NCBI GenBank assembly: GCA_965217135.1
Contig: OZ244249.1
Location: forward strand, 1,116,001-1,180,000
Direction: 5' to 3'
DNA: 64,000 bases
Origin: HXMU1420-2 sp017643305
GTDB lineage: Bacteria > Pseudomonadota > Alphaproteobacteria > Rhodobacterales > Rhodobacteraceae
Position numbers and translations under genes: made by a program. Positions 52,251 through 59,661 of the stretch are shown one piece after another. Each line of letters opens with the position of its first letter. Within the stretch, counting starts at the first letter, position 1. The notes beneath the pieces are model-generated. The model saw only the letters and a list, made by a program, of their open reading frames with translations, was not told the DNA's origin and did not search any database.

Positions 52251-53648
52251 TTGAGAACGTTACGTGCAAGATTAGCGATGCTCTTCGTCGTAACCGCAAT
52301 CACGCTGCCCGCAAATTTTGTGCATGCGGATACGGTGGAAGAAGCTGCCCTGCGCATGTCATTGAGTTTAGCACAATCACAAGAGTGTACTTCAGCTTCA
52401 TCAATGCTGAGTGTTGTAGCGATGCCAGCCATTGATACGAGCCAGTCTCTCACTGACGAGCAGATGGATCTGATTAGGTCTGAATACTTGATAGCAATTG
52501 GCTCTGAGCTCCCGTCTTGTGCAAGATTAACTGACGCGGTTGCTGCATTCGGCACGATCGAGTTTATGACTGAAGTTGATAGTAGCGGTCGGCTCACCCA
52601 GGCGCAGCAAGACCTTATTGAAGGCAAACTTCAAAATGCTCATTCAGTTTTAGTTCTGAAAATCGAAAAGTTGGATGAAAGATATCAGGCAACGGCACAG
52701 CTAACATCCATATCAGAAGGACAAACTATCAGTGCAACCAGGTACAACGTACCGGAAAGACATACGCGAACAGTGTGCGGCGTAAACGCAGCGTCAGAAC
52801 AGCTTGGTTTGGCTAAGCTAGCAGACGATATGCTCAGCGTTTTGAATCCAATCAAAGGGCTACATGTGGAAAGCGGGCTCTACCAAGACACTGATGAGAC
52901 TTCTGGATATGGATCTTATATTGCACAGCAGTTTCTCGTCGCCCTTACAAAAGCGCGCAAAAAGCGAGTTTTTAAATCTGAGTTTCCAATCAAATTGCAT
53001 CGAGAAGGCTCGGTCGTCGATGAGGGGGAATACAAGCTAACACTTCGCTATTGGGTATGTGACAATAGCAAGAGCGCGAACCTAACGGTCACAGCCGAAG
53101 CGCCCGATGGCAACTCTAGCGTATTTTCTCAAAGCCTCAGCTTACAACTGCTACCATCAGGGGTAAATTATGTTCCTCAAAACCTGAGTCAGTTAGAGCA
53201 GCTTTCCGCACCTACTGATAATGAGCTGAATGGGGAACCGTTTTGGGGACTTATGTCAGTCCTACCCAAGCGCGTCTCAACTGGTGATCTTCTGTTAATA
53301 TCTGCTGAACCGCCCGCAGACTGCAACCCGTTCTTTTTTGATCTCGCTCCAGGTGGAAGGCTCACACCATTACCACTTAAGATCTTTGACATAACAGAGG
53401 TCGGAGCTGGCTTTATTCGCTATGATAACAATGAACGGTCTAAATACGGAATAACTATACAGCCTCAAGATGAGCGCGGTGCCCATCGCATGGGATTTGT
53501 GTGTCAGCCTCAAGCAATGACGAATGAGGACATACGTAGCGTATTCAAAGATCTGCGTTCGGAGTTCGCCAATCGCGAAGCAGGTAAGGTTGAACAATCG
53601 AGCGTGTCCATCATTTTTAACACAGCACAGTATGTCATCACTGACTGA
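52251..53648 (+). CDS. Large exported protein of unknown function
   Basis: 465 residues starting at TTG 52251 (GAGGA upstream) with a signal peptide (LFVVTAITLPANFVHA). The middle has a possible CsgG-like strand-helix pattern (IAQQFLVALTKARKKRVF), and the C-terminal part (GDLLLISAEPPADCNPFFFD, HRMGFVCQP) is reminiscent of DUF4384-type modules, though weakly. It lies between two OmpA-domain genes, 66 bases after the first and 21 before the second. No catalytic motif is evident. I do not recognise the family. Confidence 0.72.
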   Translation: MRTLRARLAMLFVVTAITLPANFVHADTVEEAALRMSLSLAQSQECTSASSMLSVVAMPAIDTSQSLTDEQMDLIRSEYLIAIGSELPSCARLTDAVAAFGTIEFMTEVDSSGRLTQAQQDLIEGKLQNAHSVLVLKIEKLDERYQATAQLTSISEGQTISATRYNVPERHTRTVCGVNAASEQLGLAKLADDMLSVLNPIKGLHVESGLYQDTDETSGYGSYIAQQFLVALTKARKKRVFKSEFPIKLHREGSVVDEGEYKLTLRYWVCDNSKSANLTVTAEAPDGNSSVFSQSLSLQLLPSGVNYVPQNLSQLEQLSAPTDNELNGEPFWGLMSVLPKRVSTGDLLLISAEPPADCNPFFFDLAPGGRLTPLPLKIFDITEVGAGFIRYDNNERSKYGITIQPQDERGAHRMGFVCQPQAMTNEDIRSVFKDLRSEFANREAGKVEQSSVSIIFNTAQYVITD

Positions 53649-53669
53649 ATTGACAAAGGTGTGACCAAA

Positions 53670-54341
53670 ATGCAGCTAAATGACCTGAGATCCCGAAGTC
53701 TAGGTTTACTCTTTTCAGTAACCGCAGGAATGGCTTCAGCACAATCCACGATAACCTTAGACTCTTTCGACTTGACTGAGCCAACTCAAACGGTTGACCA
53801 GAAACAACCACCCGCTTCAGTAGAGCGAACTGAAAACTGCTTATTCAAGCCAAATGCTGATGGCTGCGATCGAGTGAACAGTAGTAGTCAATCATTCAGT
53901 CTCAGCGATGTCGTAAACCTTGGGATTGTTGAACGAAGCGAAGTCGAAACAACGAACACAGACGGAAATGTCGTCAAGGTCGAAGACCGTATTGATCCGT
54001 TGCCGTCAATCGACCTTGAAATTCTGTTCGATTATAATAGTGCTGCACTGAGACCAGACCAAATGGCGCCCCTTGTGTCCCTCTCAAGGGACTTGGCGGA
54101 GATTGACTTCACGCGTGCGCAACTTGTGTTGATGGGGCATTCAGACGCCGTAGGATCGGCATCGTATAATAAGGACTTATCACATCGGCGCGCAGTGTCG
54201 GTTGCACGATTCTTGAGCGAAGCAGCAGACATTCCAATTTATCGCATTAAGACATCTGGGATGGGGTTTGATTATCTAAAGACACCATATGATCCCAAAA
54301 GTGCTATAAATCGGCGCGTTCAAGTGTTGTTGGTGGAGTAG
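53670..54341 (+). CDS. Exported OmpA-family protein
   Basis: 223 residues from ATG 53670 (AAAGGTG upstream; a GTG at 53661 is less well placed). Signal peptide to about MASAQ, then a low-complexity linker of about 90 residues and a C-terminal OmpA domain: IDLEILFDYNSAALRPDQ, LVLMGHSDAVGSASYNKDLS and NRRVQVLLVE. It would bind peptidoglycan. A single OmpA domain, unlike the triple-domain arrangement at 50859. Confidence 0.85.
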   Translation: MQLNDLRSRSLGLLFSVTAGMASAQSTITLDSFDLTEPTQTVDQKQPPASVERTENCLFKPNADGCDRVNSSSQSFSLSDVVNLGIVERSEVETTNTDGNVVKVEDRIDPLPSIDLEILFDYNSAALRPDQMAPLVSLSRDLAEIDFTRAQLVLMGHSDAVGSASYNKDLSHRRAVSVARFLSEAADIPIYRIKTSGMGFDYLKTPYDPKSAINRRVQVLLVE

Positions 54342-54397
54342 TTGTTCAGAAAGATTTTCGATCTAATGAGCCGGACTAAAACTGAAGGACTTTCCCA

Positions 54398-55705
54398 ATG
54401 AAATCACTAATTTTGCCGATCGCCTTATCCATTGTGCTCTTTTTCAAACCATCTTTGGTATTCGCTGCTGAGATTGCGCCAGTAGAAAGCCACCCCATGG
54501 GTTGCGAGTACAAAGTAACTGGACTGATTAATAAAGGTGATGCCGAAAAAATTGATAAAGTTTTAAAAGAAAATAATTGGTATGAGGTAGCAGCAAGGGG
54601 CTGGAAAATTTGTTTGAACAGCCCCGGTGGCTCCTTTGTCGAAGGTGTAAAACTAGCAAAGACGTTTGCAAAAAACTCCATTGGGACTGTCGTTGCGCAA
54701 AATGATGTCTGCGAAAGCGCATGCGCAATCGCTTTTATGGGCGGAAGTTCCTCTCATCCCGAAGGAGAAAATAGATACGTTTCCAGAACAATGCATCCCA
54801 CCGCAAAGCTTGGGTTCCATGCGCCAGCTTTGCTGATAACAGAAGGCAGCTACTCAAAGAGCGAAGTCGATAAAGCATACGAAATTGCTTTGAAGGCTGT
54901 AGTCGAGCTATCTGATATGCGATCATCGGGTTACGAAATCAGAGAGTCGCTGTTCAAAAACATACTGGAAACGCCTTTTGAAAGTATGCATTACGTTGAC
55001 ACCGTCGGAAAAGCCCTGAGATATAAGATCGACGTCAGCAATGTAGGAATATCTTCTGGGATAGTTCAAAATATCACCATTAATATTTGCAAAAACGCTG
55101 TACTCAGGATTGAAGATAATGAGGGTACCTGGAACCCCTCGGTATTTAAGTTTACCCTTGTTGGCGGCAACATTATCGCAAAAACGACCTATGGTTATTA
55201 TGAAGAAGCGTCGTATCCTTGTGAAATAGAAATTGGTGATAATCGTTTCAGCGTAAGTTTCGGTGGACGTGCGGCAATTACCATGCCGTACTTTTCATCG
55301 TTTGGGACTAACGATCTGCTTAAAGAAATTTTCGACAAACAAAGTTTAACAAAGCGTGAGCTTGAAGAAAAAATAAAGAAGAATGGGGTGAGCAAAAAAT
55401 TTATTCCGGACAGTTGTGATGTTACTGCGTCAAGAGCAGAAATCATAAACGTCCAAAATTACACGAACCTGCGCCGACAAGCTGGCTTAAACGGACAGGT
55501 GATAGCGCAAGTGCCTCTCGGAGCCACAGTGTTAATCGTTAATCCAGGTCTTTATCTCCGAACCGACCGTTGTGCTGCTAGATGCAATGGTGACAACCAA
55601 ACAAAAATCAGGGAGTGCATCGATAACAACGAGGTTTGGATCGAGGTTCAGTACAATGGGCGCAGAGGCTTTCTCAGCCGGAAATTTCTCAACTCTGTTG
55701 AATGA
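54398..55705 (+). CDS. Exported ClpP/crotonase-fold protein with C-terminal SH3-like domain
   Basis: 435 residues; signal peptide MKSLILPIALSIVLFFKPSLVFA. The N-terminal half is a homologue of 48306-49397: ICLNSPGGSFVEGV (about 71), CESACAIAFMGG with candidate nucleophile Ser107, and KLGFHAPA with His141. The C-terminus (NYTNLRRQAGLNGQVIAQV, then WIEVQYNGRRGFLSRKFL) is a bacterial SH3 domain, usually wall-binding. It is the last gene of the operon. Proteolytic activity is inferred from the fold only. Confidence 0.82.
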   Translation: MKSLILPIALSIVLFFKPSLVFAAEIAPVESHPMGCEYKVTGLINKGDAEKIDKVLKENNWYEVAARGWKICLNSPGGSFVEGVKLAKTFAKNSIGTVVAQNDVCESACAIAFMGGSSSHPEGENRYVSRTMHPTAKLGFHAPALLITEGSYSKSEVDKAYEIALKAVVELSDMRSSGYEIRESLFKNILETPFESMHYVDTVGKALRYKIDVSNVGISSGIVQNITINICKNAVLRIEDNEGTWNPSVFKFTLVGGNIIAKTTYGYYEEASYPCEIEIGDNRFSVSFGGRAAITMPYFSSFGTNDLLKEIFDKQSLTKRELEEKIKKNGVSKKFIPDSCDVTASRAEIINVQNYTNLRRQAGLNGQVIAQVPLGATVLIVNPGLYLRTDRCAARCNGDNQTKIRECIDNNEVWIEVQYNGRRGFLSRKFLNSVE

Positions 55706-55943
55706 CAGCGGGGACAGCTTTGTCAAACAGTGTCAAATGAGCAATACGCATTGACCTCATGTCGACTAATGGGTTGCGCCTCGATTCGTCCGAAAACTCG
55801 CCATTTATCAAAGACTTACAAAAGTTAGACACGAGATTAGACAAAAACATGTAAACTGTAACCCGTCATGACCTTTGAGACAGACGGTGTTGTTTTGCTA
55901 AGCGAGTGTCTTTCGCTCATCGTAATCCTTGAAGGGATACGAG

Positions 55944-56315
55944 ATGAGAACGAAGACAGGGCCGAATGGATCGGCTGACAAACACGTCAAAGAGATCAAG
56001 CGTAAGACGCGGCGGCAGTTTTCTGCCGAGGAGAAGATCCGGATTGTTCTGGATGGCCTGCGTGGAGAGAGTTCAATTTCTGAGCTTTGCCGCCGTGAAG
56101 GGATAGCAGAGAGCCTGTATTACAATTGGTCGAAGGACTTCATGGAGGCGGGTAAGAAGCGGCTGGCTGGTGATACGGCCCGTCAAGCGACGTCCAGCGA
56201 AGTCACCAGCTTGAAGCGCGAAGCCCGGGATCTGAAGGAAGTTGTGGCTGAGCAGACACTGGAACTGCGTCTTCTCAAAAAAAGCATGCTCGCGGATGGG
56301 GACGACCCGGAATGA
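55944..56315 (+). CDS. IS3-family transposase OrfA (copy 2)
   Basis: 123 residues, the same sequence as 42065-42436, with the helix-turn-helix and leucine-rich C-terminus. Its orfB partner here is truncated, so this copy cannot transpose by itself but could be mobilised or recombine with copy 1. Confidence 0.88.
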   Translation: MRTKTGPNGSADKHVKEIKRKTRRQFSAEEKIRIVLDGLRGESSISELCRREGIAESLYYNWSKDFMEAGKKRLAGDTARQATSSEVTSLKREARDLKEVVAEQTLELRLLKKSMLADGDDPE

Positions 56316-56484
56316 GGTATCCTGCATCAGAGAAGCTGGAGATCATCAGCCTGGTCGAGGGGTCTCATCTGCCGGTCAAGCGCACCCTGGAGAAGCTGGG
56401 CGTATCGCGTCCGACTTTCTATCGATGGTATGATCGGTTTTTGCAGCTTGGCGAAGCTGGGCTTGCAGATCGCAAATCGCATCC
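56312..56484 (+). pseudogene. IS3-family OrfB, truncated
   Basis: First 58 codons of the transposase seen at 42433, ending after LADRKSHP. The frame continues for 17 unrelated codons into the neighbouring relic. The catalytic core is missing. Confidence 0.88.
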
Positions 56485-56625
56485 AAACGCGGCATGCCTT
56501 GCCCTGTCAGAACCTCAACTTGCCTTAACTTCGTGACAATTTCCTCGGGCTTCGGTCGCTTGTTGGCCATGTGTTTCCTCCGTTTTTCCTAAACATAGCG
56601 GAGGACCACTTCAGTGGGGGAAGAC
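56485..56625 (-). mobile_element. IS3-family relic: orfA N-terminus and element end
   Basis: The minus strand encodes MANKRPKPEEIVTKLRQVEV then LTGQGMPRLDA, very like OrfA at 46670-46948, followed outward by the IS leader and GGACCACTTCAGTGGGGG-type end. It abuts IS copy 2, so one element probably inserted into or deleted part of the other. Confidence 0.75.
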
Positions 56626-56825
56626 CAGACCTATTTGAGGTCGAGAACGAACATAGCGAGCATCCAGACAAATTCCCTTCGGATACTATAAAGCAACACT
56701 TTTTAACCATCTGGTAGGAATTCCCGCCTTGTCCCTTGCAGGGAGCCAGCAATCCTAAGTAGTCTTCGGGCCATTGATTACAGCCAGCCGTTGCAGTTGG
56801 CTTTATACCTTCAAGGGGCAAGTAC

Positions 56826-58181
56826 ATGACGACTTTTACATTCAGCGGCGCACGGGTGGATTTTGTGAACGGCGACTCGTCGTCGGTCAGCACAATCGAA
56901 GCACAGGTGACGGTTCCGAATTCCAGCTCGACTTTTACCTATTCGATCACCGGATACGACGATGGCGTCGCGATCATCGATATGAACGATGATGTCGTCC
57001 AGGCGATCGCGGGTGGCGTAAACTTGGACAATCCGAATATCAAAGTCATTTCGGAAGAAACCTTGATCACCCAGGTTACTTGGTCCGGTGGGACCAGTGT
57101 TGTGCTGATCGTCAGCGTGGAAACCGGAGCGAATACCGATACAGAATTCTATGTAGTAATCGATGGGGCGCCGCTGCCGCAAGTGGATTCTGTCGCTGAT
57201 TGGGACGCTGTAGACGCCTCCATCACCGGTCTGAGCGATCCCACCGGCGCGCTGGCCCCCGGCCAGGTTATTTCATGGGCTTCGCTGGACAGCACAAGCA
57301 GCACTGAGGACGACGAATTCTGGGGCACTCCGGGCAAAGACAAGTACAGCGGCGGTGCCGGCGACGACTATTTTATCAGCTCTAAGGGCAATGACACCTA
57401 CAATGGCGGCAAGGGCACCTTCGACCAGGTTGCCTTTATCCGGGACCCCTCCGGCGTTATCGCGCATCTGGGTCAAGGCACTGCCACCGACGGCTGGGGC
57501 AATACTGATACCCTGAAAGGCATCGAAGCCCTGCGCGGCTCGGCCCATAATGACAAGCTCATCGGCAATGGCAAAACCAACTACTTCCGCGGCATCGAGG
57601 GCAACGACACGATCAATGGCGGCAAGGGCAAGGACGAGGTCCGCTATGACAAGGATGTGCAATACGGCGGCACCAATGGCGTGACGGTCGACCTGGCGAA
57701 GGGGTTTGCAATTGACGGGTTCGGCGACCGCGACACGCTGAAAAACATCGAACAGGCACGCGGTTCCGACAGCGCGGACAAGCTGCTGGGCAATGGTGGC
57801 GCCAATCGCCTGAGGGGCGATGGTGGCAACGACACCCTGTCCGGAAAGGGCGGCAACGACCTGATCCTGGGCGGCACCGGCCGCGACCGAATCCTGGGAG
57901 ACGGCGGCGATGACGAGCTGTTCGGCGAAGGCGGGGCGGACCGCTTTGTCTTCAAAGGCAGCTTTGGCAATGACACCATTTCCGACTTCCAGACTGTGGG
58001 GCTGATGGAAAAGGTGGATCTCAATCGCGTCAGCGAAATCACCTCGTTCAAAGATCTGAAGAACAACCACCTGTCCGAAAACGGCGATGGCGATGCGGTC
58101 ATCAGCGACGGCATCGGAAACAGCATCACCCTAGACGGGATCGCAATGGCTGATCTGTCGGCAAACGACTTTATCTTCTGA
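56826..58181 (+). CDS. RTX-repeat calcium-binding protein, probable type I secretion substrate
   Basis: 451 residues without an N-terminal signal peptide. The first 150 residues are an uncharacterised beta-rich region. RTX nonapeptides follow in blocks (GGAGDDYFI, GGKGTFD, GGNDLILGG, GDGGDDELFGEGGADRFVF), which bind calcium and fold outside the cell. The C-terminal 60 residues (EKVDLNRVSEITSFKDLKNN and ADLSANDFIF) resemble the type I secretion end. No ABC exporter or HlyD gene is in the window. Start ATG 56826 has AAGGGG upstream. GC-richer than the operon at 49942-55705. Confidence 0.85.
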   Translation: MTTFTFSGARVDFVNGDSSSVSTIEAQVTVPNSSSTFTYSITGYDDGVAIIDMNDDVVQAIAGGVNLDNPNIKVISEETLITQVTWSGGTSVVLIVSVETGANTDTEFYVVIDGAPLPQVDSVADWDAVDASITGLSDPTGALAPGQVISWASLDSTSSTEDDEFWGTPGKDKYSGGAGDDYFISSKGNDTYNGGKGTFDQVAFIRDPSGVIAHLGQGTATDGWGNTDTLKGIEALRGSAHNDKLIGNGKTNYFRGIEGNDTINGGKGKDEVRYDKDVQYGGTNGVTVDLAKGFAIDGFGDRDTLKNIEQARGSDSADKLLGNGGANRLRGDGGNDTLSGKGGNDLILGGTGRDRILGDGGDDELFGEGGADRFVFKGSFGNDTISDFQTVGLMEKVDLNRVSEITSFKDLKNNHLSENGDGDAVISDGIGNSITLDGIAMADLSANDFIF

Positions 58182-58198
58182 TTTCCGGCCTTCCTGCA

Positions 58199-58219
58199 GG
58201 GCCGCTGTTTTTGCGGCCC
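58199..58219 (+). terminator. Hairpin downstream of the RTX gene
   Basis: GGGCCGC and GCGGCCC arms of 7 bp with loop TGTTTTT, 17 bases after the stop. There is no T run after the stem, so it is a candidate but not a textbook intrinsic terminator. Confidence 0.5.
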
Positions 58220-58664
58220 GGAAGCATGCAACACAGATATCGGTGACTTTAATGTGGTTTTGTTCAAGCAATGGACAGCAAAACCGTTTCCTCAAGGGAT
58301 GACGCGCGGCTCAGATGCCCGTCGGCATTGTAAACAATCCTACAGTAGAGACCAACGTCCGCTTTCCCGTGCGGCGTCGCAAAATGAAACTTCTCCCGAC
58401 GCCTAACAAGGCTGGATCTTCAAATGGCGCTAACCGCCCAACGCGGACGCGAGGTAAGTCCTGGCTGCACCTGCGGCGAATGTCCAGTTGGACCCGCATA
58501 GCAGCTATTCAGGCGGAGTGTAGCGAATGTCGACTTAGAGCCCAAGCGGTCATTGTCCGAGGGTGCAGAATGAGACGACTTCGACCTCTTCGTCGAACCC
58601 ACGAAGCGTGTGTTTTCCCAGATCATGTGCTTGATTGTAATGATCCGCCCCACCTGGGTGGTCT
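58220..58664. other. Intergenic region without recognisable gene
   Basis: About 440 bases between the RTX terminator and IS debris. Short frames exist on both strands without family features. Nothing recognised. Confidence 0.5.
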
Positions 58665-58970
58665 GGTTTGATTGTTAGCGCATAGTCGGCCTTTTTTGGC
58701 CAATTGGGACGCCTCTTTCCGGGGCTGGCAGGCGGTAGCCAATGCACTTTGGGGCCTCTTGGTTTTGTAGCGTTTCCTCCATTTTTCGATCAGGATCTGA
58801 GCTTCACGCAGGCTGTAGAAGATCTCGCCATTGAGCAGTTCATCCTTCATCCGCCCGTGAAAGCTTTCGCAGTATCCTTTTTCCCACGAACTGCCCGGCA
58901 GGGCATCGCATGGCGATGTCTCGAGAGGGGCGATCCTCGTTCGATGTAGGCCGTCTGTGCGCCGACGGTG
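58665..58970 (-). mobile_element. IS3-family relic: 3' half of an orfB carrying a hairpin insertion
   Basis: The minus strand encodes VGAQTAYIERGSP, then, after 41 extra bases, WEKGYCESFHGRMKDELLNG and FYSLREAQILIEKWRKRYKT, the end of an IS3 transposase like the one at 45784. The C-terminus is altered. It is joined at about 58965 to another relic in opposite orientation. Confidence 0.75.
58892..58930. repeat. Hairpin-bearing miniature insertion, copy B (39-base core)
   Basis: TGCCCGGCAGG, then 19 bases with stem CATCGC-ATG-GCGATG, then CGAGAGGGG. Same length, outer blocks and stem position as copy A (46033-46071), but a different stem sequence. Confidence 0.75.
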
Positions 58971-59277
58971 GTGAGTTCGTGGCCAAGGATGTCCGGGCCT
59001 GGATCGAGGCCGTCGGTGCCAAGACGGCCTTCATCGAGCCAAGCAGCCCTTGGGAGAACGGTTACGTCGAGAGCTTCAACGCCCGGTTCCGGGACGAATT
59101 GCTAAACAGGGAGGTCTTCTACTCGCTCAGGGAGGCGCAAATCATCATCGAAGCCTGGAGAAAGCACTACAACACGAAGAGACCCCACAGTGCATTGGTC
59201 TAATCATATGAACCAGATAAGCCATATCCTCTCTTAACTCAGGCGCCCATCTATCCCAAAATCCCTGACGACGGACA
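58965..59277 (+). mobile_element. IS3-family relic: orfB C-terminal part and right end
   Basis: The plus strand encodes DGGEFVAKDVRAWIEAVGAK, then FIEPSSPWENGYVESFNARF and HYNTKRPHSAL with a stop at 59203. The following bases to about 59277 end in CTGACGACGGACA, like the right end of the IS at 41978. It may be chimeric. No catalytic first half is present. Confidence 0.7.
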
Positions 59278-59292
59278 GTGCAAAAGCCCATA

Positions 59293-59532
59293 AGCCGGGT
59301 GCGCGAAAAGGAAGCGGATGCCGAGGTGGCCGCGATCTGCTGAAATCCGGATTGGCTGGCATCCGCGCTTAGCAGATTAGGGGTACTCTCGGGCCGGATC
59401 GACAACATCGCCGCTGAACGAAGCCTTGGCACAGCGCATATGTTCATCGTCAATGCGTTCCACATGCAGGCTGTCGATAGCCTGTTCGCGACCCATCCAC
59501 CCATTGAGAAACGGACCGCAGAGCTGCGCTAA
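59293..59532 (+). pseudogene. htpX (M48 heat-shock membrane protease) C-terminal relic
   Basis: The frame reads SRVREKEADAEVAAIC, an in-frame TGA where HtpX usually has glycine, then NPDWLASALSRL, GTAHMFIVNAFHMQAVDSLF and ATHPPIEKRTAELR with a stop at 59530. These are the typical C-terminal HtpX segments (third zinc-ligand Glu in EADAE). The first two thirds are missing. It sits just upstream of htpG. Confidence 0.8.
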
Positions 59533-59661
59533 CTGAGTGCTGCATCCGGCGGGCTTCGGCCTGCAAGGCAGTCCAGCTCTGGCCCCTAGGGGTAAGCGGA
59601 AAACATTGAAAGCGGCGCATACAGATCCTAAATCAACGCATGACAAATTGGAGGTACAAAG

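Larger units (their letters stand above)
55857..56484 (+). mobile_element. Truncated IS3-family insertion sequence (copy 2)
   Basis: Corresponds base for base, as far as I can see, to 41978-42605 (offset 13879): left end, intact orfA and the first 58 codons of orfB. It stops abruptly where another IS relic begins. The identity implies recent transposition or gene conversion. Confidence 0.88.
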
